Positions 28,106 through 36,596 are shown, numbered from the stretch's first letter. The stretch is DNA of 64,000 nt from Maribacter cobaltidurans (GCF_002269385.1 NZ_CP022957.1:2905001-2969000), one strand, 5' to 3'. Notes: a model not told the origin generated them from the sequence alone. Numbers and translations: made by a program.

Positions 28106-28136
28106 TTAGGAATTTGTCTAATAGAAACATTAAGTA

Positions 28137-29450
28137 ATGAATAGTAGAAAAATAGCCCTGGAAATTTTTTTAAGTGGTGTTGAAAGTGTCAGACCGAAAG
28201 AATTAATCATACACAATGTTTTGATTGAAAATAAAGAATTGAAAATTGGAAATAATATTTTTGAACTTAAGAATATAAAAAATATTTACGTTGTGGGTGC
28301 CGGAAAAGCTAGTGCATCTATGGCACAAGCACTAGAAGATATATTAGAAAATAGAATAACCCAGGGGCATATTGTTACGAAATATGGTCATTCCTTGCCA
28401 CTTGAAGTTATTGAAGTTACAGAAGCTGCGCATCCCATTCCCGATGAGAATGGAGTTCAGGGTACTAAAAAAATTCTTTCAATATTGAACAAAACAACAA
28501 AGGACGATTTAGTAATTTGTTTGATTTCCGGGGGTGGTTCCGCCCTCCTGGCGGATGTTCCTGATAGATGTTTATTGGATGATTTGAAATCACTAAATAT
28601 TTTGTTGCTGAAAATAGGTGCTGATATATCAGAAATCAATTGTATTCGCAAGCATATATCACAACTAAAAGGTGGGCAATTATCCAAAAAGGCTTTTCCT
28701 TCCAGAGTTGTTAGTTTAATCTTATCAGACGTAATTGGAGATCCTCTTGAATCGATAGCTTCTGGACCAACCGCCTGTGACCCAACTACATTTTCCGATG
28801 CAATCTCAATTATTAACAAGTATAAGATAAAAAATAAAATGCCTAAGCAACTTTTTAAGTTACTTGAAGAAGGTGTAGATGGTCATAGACAAGAGACGGT
28901 TAAGGAATACGATGGAATTTTAACTCTTACTAGTAATTTTATTATAGGAACGAACCAAATTGCCCTACAAGCTGCAAAAAAGAAGGCTGAATCATTCGGT
29001 TATAAATCTTTGGTCGTAACGGATAGAATTAATGGGGATGTAGTAGATGTGTCTAATTACATTCTTGAAAAAGTAAAAAAGGTTCGAAAGATAAATGATC
29101 ATGGAAAAACATGTTTGCTATTTGGAGGTGAGCCTACAGTTAGTGTGAAGGGAAAGGGTCTAGGAGGAAGGAATCAACATCTGGCATTAATTATTGCAAG
29201 TTCATTAAGATTACTGGATAGATGCACTATTCTGGTAGGGGGTACTGACGGCAGTGATGGGCCTACGGATGCGGCAGGAGCAATAGTTGACTCTTTTACC
29301 ATTAAGCAGGCTTTAATGCTTGGACTTAGTGAAGAAGAATATATTGGGGAATATAATTCTTACCACTTTTTTAAGCAGGTAGGAGGCCAAATTAAGATTG
29401 GACCTACCCAGACCAACGTAATGGATCTTATTGTTGTTCTAATCAAATAG
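28137..29450 (+). CDS. Glycerate 2-kinase (MOFRL family)
   Basis: A 437-residue glycerate kinase of the GckA/TtuD type, which phosphorylates D-glycerate to 2-phosphoglycerate for entry into glycolysis. The N-terminal domain has VVGAGKASASMAQALE at about residues 51-66, EAAHPIPDENG near 100 and the LISGGGSALLADVPD loop near 127. LILSDVIGDPLESIASGPTA is near 194-213. The C-terminal MOFRL domain holds GGEPTVSVKGKGLGGRNQHL near 335-355 and GGTDGSDGPTDAAGAIVD near 370-387. Length and motifs are complete. It is the last gene of the right module before a 446-base gap and the integrase. Confidence 0.94.
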   Translation: MNSRKIALEIFLSGVESVRPKELIIHNVLIENKELKIGNNIFELKNIKNIYVVGAGKASASMAQALEDILENRITQGHIVTKYGHSLPLEVIEVTEAAHPIPDENGVQGTKKILSILNKTTKDDLVICLISGGGSALLADVPDRCLLDDLKSLNILLLKIGADISEINCIRKHISQLKGGQLSKKAFPSRVVSLILSDVIGDPLESIASGPTACDPTTFSDAISIINKYKIKNKMPKQLFKLLEEGVDGHRQETVKEYDGILTLTSNFIIGTNQIALQAAKKKAESFGYKSLVVTDRINGDVVDVSNYILEKVKKVRKINDHGKTCLLFGGEPTVSVKGKGLGGRNQHLALIIASSLRLLDRCTILVGGTDGSDGPTDAAGAIVDSFTIKQALMLGLSEEEYIGEYNSYHFFKQVGGQIKIGPTQTNVMDLIVVLIK

Positions 29451-29896
29451 ACTAGATTTTATTTTTCAAGATAGGTAAAGACCTTAAAGAAAATCATAGT
29501 ATTGATTTCCATAATAATACTCTTGACTTTAAGTGAAATTTTAAAATTAATAAATTCAAATTTTTAACTGTTCTAATTTTAGGGGAGGCTACTGAAGGGA
29601 AAGGCTAAACCTGTGAGAGAAAGAATTAAAACTATGATAGTTTAGAGATTTGGAATCATTTTTACTTTTATTTTTTTGGAAATTTAAAAATTTGTGAAAT
29701 ATTCTTTGCCTTTTGAATTCTCATAAAATCTAAAAAATCGAATTCCCCTTTACGAAGTCTTTAATTTTATCAAAAGGTTCAAATTTTTTTGGTTTTTTAT
29801 GTATTTGATTTCTCGTAACCAGTCATCACATGCTTAATCCCAATATAAACAACCTTCTATCGCATAGAAAAGTGAAATATAATTTCCATATATCCA
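29451..29896. other. AT-rich gap between glycerate kinase and integrase
   Basis: No gene supported in 446 bases. From about 29855 the sequence matches the flank of the decayed integrase at 15251. No clear terminator hairpin for either convergent gene was found. Confidence 0.4.
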
Positions 29897-30997
29897 TTAC
29901 CGTAGCAAGACCTCCACAGCCTCATCCAAAATCTCTGCACCAAACTCTCGGACATACGCCTTAGTAGTTAATACACTTTGGTGACCAAGCGTCTCTCCGA
30001 TTATATCAATTCCAACCCCTTTTTCACGTAGGCACATGGCAAAACTATGTCGTGCAACATAACTAGTGACATTTTTTGTTATACCTGCTTTTTCTGCCAG
30101 TATTTTCAAGCTTTTATTATATTGCCCAAGGGTTTTGTGTTTTCGATTCTCGATTTGAATGGCTGTCATACGATCATATAACAAAATTGGGAAGACGTAG
30201 TTAGTATCCGTCCTGTTCTGATTGTAATAATCCAAGATTTCCTTGACAGGGGGTACAATCTTTATGGAAAAATTACCTTGAGTTTTAGCCCTTGCGTATG
30301 TGATTCTTTTTTTGGTAATATCAGACCATTTTAGAAGCATCATATCGGCAAAGTTCATGCCTCTGTTATAAAAGCTAAATAAGAAATAGTTCTTTGCGTT
30401 AATAAGTTGAATATTCTCTTCACAATCCACATTTTTGAAAAATTCAATTTCCGATATGTTGAGAGCGTGCTTTATTCGTTTACCTTTAAGTTTGGATATT
30501 TTGTATTTATGGAAAGGATATAGGTTTTGTTTAACCAAATCTCTACGAATCGCCAAATTGAAAATGGTACGAATACTTCTCATGCGTACAGAGATACCTC
30601 CATTTGAACCACCTCTGCTCCTGAGAAAGACTTCATACTTATCCAAGAAAGTAACATTGATTTCGCGCATATTTAAGACTGGTCTTTTGTGAAAGATTCT
30701 TAAAGAGTTTATAGTATCTCTATTTGTACGGGCATAACCAATTCTTCCAGATAATTCTAAGTCCCTAACAACCGAATTCCAAAATTCGAACAGATCGATT
30801 TTATTTCTTTTTGAACCAAATCGAAAACGGTTTTCAAAGTCATTAAGGGTAAAATCAATATCCTCTATTTCAAATTCAGAAATGATATTCCTCGCTTTGA
30901 TTTTAATGGTGTCAAGCAAACGATTGTTCTGCATCGAGTTCGGATGTCTGGCTTTGAAACAATGTTCTTTCTCATCCCATAATATTTTTTTCACCAA
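29897..30997 (-). CDS. Tyrosine recombinase (island integrase), N-terminus frameshifted
   Basis: Tyrosine-type site-specific recombinase expected to catalyse integration at tRNA-Val. In the open frame (366 residues from a TTG) the core-binding SAM-like domain covers about 65-165 and the catalytic domain 180-360. Arg212 (NRGMNFADM), Arg316-His317 (SYVARHSF), His339 (LGHQS) and Tyr348 (KAYVREF) form the active site. The natural start is almost certainly ATG at 31107. From there the frame reads MVSIKLKLKNKSNAAGEHSI and on to a KDRQKK segment. There a run of seven A (minus strand, 31016-31022) throws it out of frame with VIATGLLVKKILWDEKEHCF. One extra A would give a full ~403-residue protein. 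It lies beside attR and faces into the island. Confidence 0.85.
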   Translation of the reverse strand: MVKKILWDEKEHCFKARHPNSMQNNRLLDTIKIKARNIISEFEIEDIDFTLNDFENRFRFGSKRNKIDLFEFWNSVVRDLELSGRIGYARTNRDTINSLRIFHKRPVLNMREINVTFLDKYEVFLRSRGGSNGGISVRMRSIRTIFNLAIRRDLVKQNLYPFHKYKISKLKGKRIKHALNISEIEFFKNVDCEENIQLINAKNYFLFSFYNRGMNFADMMLLKWSDITKKRITYARAKTQGNFSIKIVPPVKEILDYYNQNRTDTNYVFPILLYDRMTAIQIENRKHKTLGQYNKSLKILAEKAGITKNVTSYVARHSFAMCLREKGVGIDIIGETLGHQSVLTTKAYVREFGAEILDEAVEVLLR

Positions 30998-31015
30998 AAG
31001 TCCGGTAGCGATAAC

Positions 31016-31107
31016 TTTTTTTGTCTATCTTTCAGTATTTGCAAAACAATAGAATGTTCGCCCGCGGCATTTGATTTGTTCTTCAATTTTAATTTAATAC
31101 TTACCAT
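31016..31107 (-). other. Out-of-frame N-terminal segment of the integrase
   Basis: Encodes about 31 residues that belong to the arm-binding domain of the recombinase (GEHSIVLQILKDRQKK) but are one base out of frame with the rest. The shift lies in seven consecutive A residues on the coding strand. Possible causes are a true inactivating deletion, a translational or transcriptional slippage site, or a homopolymer sequencing error. Confidence 0.75.
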
Positions 31108-31120
31108 GCTTTTTTCTTAA

Positions 31121-31145
31121 GGGGTGAAACATAGGTGAAACAAAT
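31121..31145 (+). repeat. Putative integrase arm-site repeat, right copy
   Basis: GGGGTGAAACATAGGTGAAA followed by CAAAT, in direct orientation to the left copy at 10356-10380, located between the integrase start and attR. Confidence 0.55.
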
Positions 31146-31256
31146 CCCACCTTTTTTGAAAGCGCATGAAAACAAGTAAAAGCAAAAGTCCAATAAAAAC
31201 AAAGGTTTCCGAAGATTGAAAAAAAATGAAAGTAAATGAGAAGACAAATACTCGCA

Positions 31257-31300
31257 CTTACAAGCAGGGGGTCACTGGTTCGAATCCAGTAGGGCCCACA
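31257..31300 (+). repeat. attR: 44-bp direct repeat of tRNA-Val 3' end
   Basis: Identical to 10264-10307. It contains the anticodon loop through the acceptor 3' strand of tRNA-Val(TAC) without the 5' half, so it is a tRNA fragment left by integration and not a functional tRNA. Confidence 0.93.
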
Positions 31301-31308
31301 GATATAAA

Positions 31309-31340
31309 AAAGGCTTTCTTTTTGAAAGCCTTTTTATTTT
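31309..31340 (+). terminator. Original terminator of tRNA-Val(TAC), displaced
   Basis: AAAGGCTTTC-ttttt-GAAAGCCTTT followed by a T-rich tail. Sited 9 bases after attR, it would have ended the tRNA-Val(TAC) transcript before the island inserted; it now lies 21 kb from that gene. Confidence 0.8.
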
Positions 31341-31379
31341 TATAATGGCAAATTAATATTCTATCTTAGTCTAGTTTAA

Positions 31380-31454
31380 GGGATATTAGCTCAGTTGGTT
31401 TAGAGCGCTGCCTTGACAGGGCAGAGGTCACTGGTTCGAATCCAGTATATCCCA
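31380..31454 (+). tRNA. tRNA-Val (anticodon GAC)
   Basis: A 75-base cloverleaf. Acceptor arms GGGATAT/ATATCCC pair perfectly. The anticodon stem is CTGCC/GGCAG around TTGACAG with GAC in the centre. The T-arm ACTGG-TTCGAAT-CCAGT is identical to that of tRNA-Val(TAC). CCA is not encoded. Before the island arrived it lay about 75 bases behind the other valine tRNA. Confidence 0.95.
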
Positions 31455-31486
31455 CTTTAATTCACAAATGCGGCAAAACTTGGATT

Positions 31487-32758
31487 TTATATTAGTTCCA
31501 ATATTCTTTCCAGAGCCATTCCTCTAGAACCCTTTATTAGTATTGTTGATTTTGGGAGTTCCAATGATTCAAGGTTTTGTTTCAATTGGTCAAATGTCCC
31601 CAGTTTTGGAAATTCACTTTTGACCTTAAAGAAATTTTTTCCGACAAGAAATACATTATCGAAACCTAATTGTTTTATCAGATCTGCTATTTTCTGATGT
31701 TCTTCGTGAGCGCTTTCCCCAAGCTCGAACATATCACCTAAAAAAAGAATTTTGTTACGTCCGGACATCTTTGCAAAATTTTGAAGAGCGGCCGACATAC
31801 TTGTGGGGTTTGCGTTATAAGCATCAAGTATTATCATATGTTCGTTCCGGTCAATAATTTGAGATCTGTTGTTGGCGGGTACATAGCCTTCAATGCCTGC
31901 TTTTATATTTTTCAATTCAACATTAAAATATTTTCCCATGATGATTGCAGCACAACAGTTGGTGAAATTATATTCGCCTATAAGGTTTGATAGTATAGTG
32001 ATACCCTCTGCTTTTATGCTCACAAAGGGATTTGCCGAGATTAAATGAATTGGATAGAATCTTTGATCCATGGTGCTGAAACCATATTTTTTGATATAGT
32101 CCCCTAGTTTTTCTTTCTGTATAGGGTCATCTGCATTCATAAAGATTACTTTATCATGGACCATTAAGAAATCATATAGTTCGCTTTTCCCCTTAATAAC
32201 GCCTTCTACGCCCCCAAAACCTTCCAAGTGTGCCTTTCCAAAATTGGTTATGTATCCAAAATCCGGTTCTGCTATGGAACAAAGAAATGCGATTTCCTTT
32301 TGATGATTGGCCCCCATCTCCACGATGGCAATTTCCGTATTCTCTTCAATGGAAAGTAATGTTAGTGGCACTCCAATATGATTGTTGAGGTTGCCAGAAG
32401 TGGCTACCGTCCTATATTTTTGGGAGAGCACGGAATTAATCAATTCCTTAGTAGTGGTTTTTCCATTACTTCCTGTCAATCCGATAATTTTGGCCGAGCT
32501 ATTTCTTCGGTGGTAATTCGCAAGTTCCTGAAGTGTTTTTAATACATCTTCGACTAATATTTTTTGATTTCCTGAATATTTTTCCTCATCAATTACGGCG
32601 TAGGCAGCTCCTTTTGCCAAAGCTTCTTCAGCATACTCATTTCCATTGAAATTATCGCCCTTCAATGCAAAGAATAGGTCTCCGGACTTGATTTTTCTGG
32701 TATCGGTGCAGACGCCGGAACATTTCAGAAAGACTTGGTGAAGTTCATTTATTTTCAT
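31487..32758 (-). CDS. murF: UDP-N-acetylmuramoyl-tripeptide--D-alanyl-D-alanine ligase
   Basis: A 423-residue Mur ligase that adds D-Ala-D-Ala to the peptidoglycan precursor in the cytoplasm. The N-terminal UDP-binding domain contains VCTDTRKIKSGDLFFALKGD at residues 17-36. The ATP loop GLTGSNGKTTTKELI is at about 92-106. EMGANHQKEIAFLCSIAEPD near 145-164 and LDAYNANPTSMSAALQNF near 307-324 are typical MurF motifs. It lies downstream of gldJ on the same strand, separated by a terminator, so it may have its own promoter or depend on read-through. Length is normal. Confidence 0.95.
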   Translation of the reverse strand: MKINELHQVFLKCSGVCTDTRKIKSGDLFFALKGDNFNGNEYAEEALAKGAAYAVIDEEKYSGNQKILVEDVLKTLQELANYHRRNSSAKIIGLTGSNGKTTTKELINSVLSQKYRTVATSGNLNNHIGVPLTLLSIEENTEIAIVEMGANHQKEIAFLCSIAEPDFGYITNFGKAHLEGFGGVEGVIKGKSELYDFLMVHDKVIFMNADDPIQKEKLGDYIKKYGFSTMDQRFYPIHLISANPFVSIKAEGITILSNLIGEYNFTNCCAAIIMGKYFNVELKNIKAGIEGYVPANNRSQIIDRNEHMIILDAYNANPTSMSAALQNFAKMSGRNKILFLGDMFELGESAHEEHQKIADLIKQLGFDNVFLVGKNFFKVKSEFPKLGTFDQLKQNLESLELPKSTILIKGSRGMALERILELI

Positions 32759-32769
32759 GAAATCGAAGA

Positions 32770-32798
32770 TAAAAAAAAGCCCTTTAAAAAAGGGCTTT
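32770..32798 (-). terminator. Terminator after gldJ
   Basis: On the minus strand AAAGCCCTTT-ttt-AAAGGGCTTT is followed by a run of T. It lies between gldJ and murF, just before the murF start, so it could also act as an attenuator for murF. Confidence 0.7.
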
Positions 32799-32823
32799 CA
32801 TATTCGTAAGGAAATCAAAACTT

Positions 32824-34488
32824 TTATTTGGCTTTTTTGCCTCTCACTGTTTTGTTTTTAGTTTTGGATTTAGATCCTACTCTGGACATGGCACATCTAA
32901 AACCAATATAATCCGTTGCCATGTATTGGGGCAAATACCTTCTTTGGGCCGGGTCTAACCAGTAGGCCCTATCTCTCCATGAACCACCTTTGTATACCCT
33001 TACCTCGTCATTGATTAAAGAGGTTCTGTTATTGGACTGATCATACTGTCTAATTACGTTTCCGCTAGAGTCTCTCTCAACCTTGTGCTTCGGAGAATTG
33101 TACATGGTTTGTTTTTCGGTCTCTTCCTCATCACTAAATCTATCAAAGAACCTGGATGAACCTGGGTCACCATCCCTATAGCCTCTGTTGTCGCTAGACG
33201 AGAAATTGGTTCTTAAATAAGTCTCTTCCTCATCAACTGGTACCATTTTTATTTCACCAGGCAGGTTGACGGCAACTACTTTTCCATTTGGTAAAGTGTC
33301 ATAAACTATGGAATCCCTTAAGATATTTACTTTTCCATCTTCTCCAATAGCCGTTTTCATGTAAATATTACCTCTATAGTAGTTAAAATCGCTTATTTCA
33401 TCGTCTACTATTGGTCTGTATACATCAGCTACCCATTCTGCAACGTTTCCGGCCATATCATAAAGCCCTAAATCGTTTGGCTTGTATGACATAACTTCGG
33501 CAGTAATATCGGCACCATCATCGGACCATCCGGCAATTCCGCCGTAATCACCTTTACCTTGCTTAAAGTTCGCCAATTGGTCACCACGGCCGACTCTTTG
33601 TCCGTTTCTGGTATAATCACCTTCCCAAGGATATTTTTTTCGACCTCTATAGTTGTTGTATTCTCTTTGTCCAACTTGGGCTTGTGCTGCATATTCCCAT
33701 TCGGTTTCGGTAGGGAGCCTATATTCGGGCATGATTATGCCGCTGCTTCTTTTGGCAAAAGTAGAAACACTATCCTTTTTCATTTTACCCTGTAGGGAAT
33801 CAATTTGACCATTGTAAACGGACTCAGGCCTATTTAAATATGCTTCGGTACTAAAAGTTCCTGCAACTTCACCGTTAAGCGCTTGGTACTTAGCATCTTT
33901 GGCCAGATAACCTTCTCTTTCCAGCATAGCTTCGTTTACACGGTCTGTCCGCCACTCCGCGAATTGGGTTGCTTGAATCCAATTGACGCCAACTACAGGA
34001 TACTCTGCGTAAGCAGGATGTCTTAAGTAGTTATTTGTCATTGTTTCATTAAATCCTAATCTATTTCTCCAAACCAAGGTATCCGGTAAGGCACCTTTAT
34101 AAATGTTAGCATATTTAGGATTCTCTGGCGGGTAAACGCTTTTAAGATAATCCAAATATTCCAAATACATTAGGTTGGTTACCTCGGTCTCATCCATATA
34201 AAAGGATTGAACATGCTGTGAAGTTGGGGTGTTGTTCCAATCATGCATTACGTCATCCTGCACCTTTCCTTTGGTAAAAGTTCCACCTTCAACAAATACC
34301 AGTCCGGGAGCCGTTTCTTGTTCCTTGAAATCGGTGTTATATTGAAAACCACCTTCCTTTTCATTTATCTTCCAACCTGTAGCTCTTGATACATTTTTGG
34401 AGGATGTTGATTTGGAACAGCTGGTAACTGTGAAACCTCCCGCAATTACGGTGCATGAGAGTACAACTTTAATAAACTGTTTTTTCAT
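32824..34488 (-). CDS. gldJ: Gliding motility lipoprotein GldJ
   Basis: A 554-residue lipoprotein with lipobox FTVTSC (Cys about residue 24) and a formylglycine-generating-enzyme/SUMF1-like fold. Visible motifs include PGLVFVEGGTFTKGKVQDDV near 60-80, FYMDETEVTNLMYLEYLDYL near 93-112, YRLPTETEWEYAAQAQVGQR near 250-270, YDMAGNVAEWVADVY near 340-355 and the C-terminal YKGGSWRDRAYWLDPAQRRY. The C-terminus is Lys-rich. GldJ is needed for gliding and for stability of the type IX secretion motor proteins in Flavobacterium. Its length is close to that of known GldJ. It is divergent from porV. Confidence 0.94.
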   Translation of the reverse strand: MKKQFIKVVLSCTVIAGGFTVTSCSKSTSSKNVSRATGWKINEKEGGFQYNTDFKEQETAPGLVFVEGGTFTKGKVQDDVMHDWNNTPTSQHVQSFYMDETEVTNLMYLEYLDYLKSVYPPENPKYANIYKGALPDTLVWRNRLGFNETMTNNYLRHPAYAEYPVVGVNWIQATQFAEWRTDRVNEAMLEREGYLAKDAKYQALNGEVAGTFSTEAYLNRPESVYNGQIDSLQGKMKKDSVSTFAKRSSGIIMPEYRLPTETEWEYAAQAQVGQREYNNYRGRKKYPWEGDYTRNGQRVGRGDQLANFKQGKGDYGGIAGWSDDGADITAEVMSYKPNDLGLYDMAGNVAEWVADVYRPIVDDEISDFNYYRGNIYMKTAIGEDGKVNILRDSIVYDTLPNGKVVAVNLPGEIKMVPVDEEETYLRTNFSSSDNRGYRDGDPGSSRFFDRFSDEEETEKQTMYNSPKHKVERDSSGNVIRQYDQSNNRTSLINDEVRVYKGGSWRDRAYWLDPAQRRYLPQYMATDYIGFRCAMSRVGSKSKTKNKTVRGKKAK

Positions 34489-34879
34489 AATTAGGACTTG
34501 AGTTCAATCTGTTTAAACTAATAGTTCGCTAGTCTAATTTGATTTGGATTTTAATTAAGTTTTATCGCTTTTGCTGGTTAAAACGATGATTTGATTATTA
34601 TATTTTATGGATTAAAATATTTTTGGCCATTCCAGTGCTAAAATATTTTCAATAAAATTCTTTTCTAACAGGAATAACGAACCAATTGTGGATATAGTAT
34701 ATTCGTGGCCCAACTAAAAATGATAATTATAAAGCCCCTATTCGGATGCGTTTAAAAAAAAGCAAAAATATAATAGGATAGTGCAAGATAACGTTGAAAA
34801 TAGCGTTTACATATAAAATATAAGGGAAATAAGAATTTGAAATATTAATTTGGTCCACTTTATGTCAACTATTGAATTA
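34489..34879. other. Gap between gldJ and porV
   Basis: A 391-base AT-rich intergenic stretch between divergent genes. No PorU coding sequence or recognisable remnant is seen in it, although as I recall porU stands here in Flavobacterium johnsoniae. It must hold both promoters. TATTCGTGGC near 34697 and other sites are poor matches to the -7 consensus, and I make no promoter call. Confidence 0.5.
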
Positions 34880-36031
34880 ATGAAAAAAATCACATTTATT
34901 TTAATGCTAATGTTATTGGTGAAAGCCAATGCACAGGAAGACCAAAGGGTAATTACCACTGCGGTTCCATTTTTAACAATTGCTGCCGACGCTCGTTCAG
35001 CGGGTATGGGTGATATGGGGGTAGCTACCTCCACGGATGCCTTTTCCCAGCAATGGAACCCGGCAAAATTTGCCTTCGCGGAGCGAAAAATGGGAATAGG
35101 GTTAAGCTATACGCCCTATTTGGAAAGTATCATAACGGATATTTCCCTTCTTAACGGTAGTTATTATAATAAAATAAACGAACAAAGTGCTTTTGCCGTA
35201 AGTCTACGATATTTTACCTTAGGTGAAATTGAATTGCGTCAATTTGCCAATGACCCCGGTACACTGGCAAAGCCTAATGAATTGGCTCTGGACGGATCTT
35301 ACTCCTTAAAATTGAGTCCAACCTTTTCCATGGCAGTTGCAGGTAGATATATACGTTCAAACTTAAGGCTTCCACAGCAAAGTGGATCCGTTGATTCCCA
35401 AGCGGCAAGTTCCTTTGCCGTAGATGTGGCCGGTTTTTACCGTTCAAGGGAAATCGCCTATAATAGCTTCGACGGTCGCTGGAGGGCGGGCTTTAATATA
35501 TCCAATATTGGTGGGAAAATGCAATATGATGAAGGAGGGCAAGAAAACTTTTTACCTAGCAACCTAAAGTTTGGAGTTGGTTTTGATTTCATTTTAGACC
35601 AGGACAACGTTATTGGAATTACTTCCGAATTCAATAAGCTTTTAGTTCCTACCCCCAAGGATCAAAACGGTGATGGGGTAATTGATTCTGCGGATAATGA
35701 TATTTACCAGAATGAGAGTGGCTTTAGCGGTATCTTTGGTTCTTTCGGAGATGCCCCTGATGGCTTTAGCGAGGAATTGAAGGAGTTTACCTGGGCCTTA
35801 GGAGCTGAATATGTGTATCAGGATGCCTTTATGGTGAGGACAGGATATTTTAATGAAAGCGAATTAAAAGGGTCTAGAAAGTTTTTTACCCTTGGGGCTG
35901 GATTCAAGTTCAAATCGGCACAAATTGATCTGTCCTACTTGTTCTCAACATCCCAGGTAAGAAATCCACTGGAGAATACATTGCGTTTTGGACTTACTTT
36001 TAGTTTGGGAGAAGAATATTATAACGATTAA
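34880..36031 (+). CDS. porV: Type IX secretion outer-membrane protein PorV
   Basis: A 383-residue FadL-like beta-barrel protein, the PorV (LptO) shuttle of the type IX secretion system. I choose ATG 34880 over an in-frame ATG at 34850 because MKKITFILMLMLLVKANAQE is a proper signal peptide. Motifs typical of PorV are TTAVPFLTIAADARSAGMGD at about 24-43 and GVATSTDAFSQQWNPAKFAF at about 45-64. The barrel ends in LRFGLTFSLGEEYYND. PorV binds the C-terminal signals of cargo and hands it to the PorU sortase. A strong terminator follows. Confidence 0.93.
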   Translation: MKKITFILMLMLLVKANAQEDQRVITTAVPFLTIAADARSAGMGDMGVATSTDAFSQQWNPAKFAFAERKMGIGLSYTPYLESIITDISLLNGSYYNKINEQSAFAVSLRYFTLGEIELRQFANDPGTLAKPNELALDGSYSLKLSPTFSMAVAGRYIRSNLRLPQQSGSVDSQAASSFAVDVAGFYRSREIAYNSFDGRWRAGFNISNIGGKMQYDEGGQENFLPSNLKFGVGFDFILDQDNVIGITSEFNKLLVPTPKDQNGDGVIDSADNDIYQNESGFSGIFGSFGDAPDGFSEELKEFTWALGAEYVYQDAFMVRTGYFNESELKGSRKFFTLGAGFKFKSAQIDLSYLFSTSQVRNPLENTLRFGLTFSLGEEYYND

Positions 36032-36053
36032 GAAACTGTTCAAATATACAGGG

Positions 36054-36076
36054 GCCCGCAATTAGCGGGCTTTTTT
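36054..36076 (+). terminator. Terminator after porV
   Basis: GCCCGC-aatta-GCGGGC followed by TTTTTT, 23 bases after the porV stop. It separates porV from cdd. Confidence 0.85.
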
Positions 36077-36107
36077 GTTTTGTATCTTCACGGTTTAATA
36101 TGACCAT

Positions 36108-36596
36108 ATGGCTAATAGGAAGAAAATCAGTTTTGATATCATTGTTTATGAATCTCTTGAGGAACTGCAAGAAAGGGATAGGAATTTATTGAAAAAATCT
36201 ATAGAAGCTAGGGCAAATGCCTATGCTCCCTATTCTAACTTTCAGGTGGGCGCTGCTCTAAAACTGGAGAATGGAGAGATTGTTATGGGAAGTAATCAGG
36301 AGAATGCCTCTTACCCGTCAGGACTTTGTGCAGAAAGAGTGGCGGTTTTTTACGCAGGGGCAAAATTTCCGGATGTACCCATGAATACCCTGGCTATATC
36401 TGTTTATTCTTCAAATTATGAAGTATTGGAGCCAGCGGCCCCTTGTGGCAATTGCAGGCAGGCTATTTTTGAATATGAATACAAACAAAAATCACCCATT
36501 AGGATACTTATGATGGGAGCCAGTGGGAAAATTATTGAATGTAGCTCCCTCGCTGATATTTTACCATTGGGTTTCAATAATTCCTATTTAAAATAG
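36108..36596 (+). CDS. cdd: Cytidine deaminase
   Basis: A 162-residue zinc-dependent cytidine/deoxycytidine deaminase in pyrimidine salvage. Zinc and catalytic motifs are GLCAERVAVFYAG (Cys and catalytic Glu, near residues 72-84) and APCGNCRQAIFEYE (two Cys, near 109-122). The N-terminus SIEARANAYAPYSNFQVGAA is typical. It starts 31 bases after the porV terminator and is followed by a 184-base gap before pdhA in which no gene is seen. Confidence 0.95.
   Translation: MANRKKISFDIIVYESLEELQERDRNLLKKSIEARANAYAPYSNFQVGAALKLENGEIVMGSNQENASYPSGLCAERVAVFYAGAKFPDVPMNTLAISVYSSNYEVLEPAAPCGNCRQAIFEYEYKQKSPIRILMMGASGKIIECSSLADILPLGFNNSYLK

Larger units (their letters stand above)
10264..31300. mobile_element. 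Composite genomic island integrated in tRNA-Val(TAC)
   Basis: About 21 kb bounded by perfect 44-base direct repeats of the tRNA 3' half (10264-10307 and 31257-31300). A tyrosine recombinase sits just inside the right edge, which is the standard layout of tRNA-targeted islands. The left module (to about 15.7 kb) holds HTH proteins, a DnaC-like ATPase, BtgA/BtgB-type mobilization genes and a decayed integrase. The right module holds a FecI/FecR/SusC/SusD/GH92/LctP/glycerate locus and the main integrase. No complete conjugation machinery is present, so the island would be mobilizable with help rather than self-transmissible. Its integrase frame is shifted in a poly-A run, so mobility may be lost. 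Confidence 0.9.

Noticed and set aside
22990..29450. A plain yeast-mannan or N-glycan degradation locus
   Set aside because: It would explain the GH92 gene but not the LctP permease and the two glycerate enzymes, and the endo-acting and other mannosidase genes usual in such loci are missing. Kept only as the main alternative.
31257..31300. A third tRNA gene at the right island edge
   Set aside because: Only the 3' half of a tRNA is present, identical to the end of tRNA-Val(TAC); it is the att repeat.
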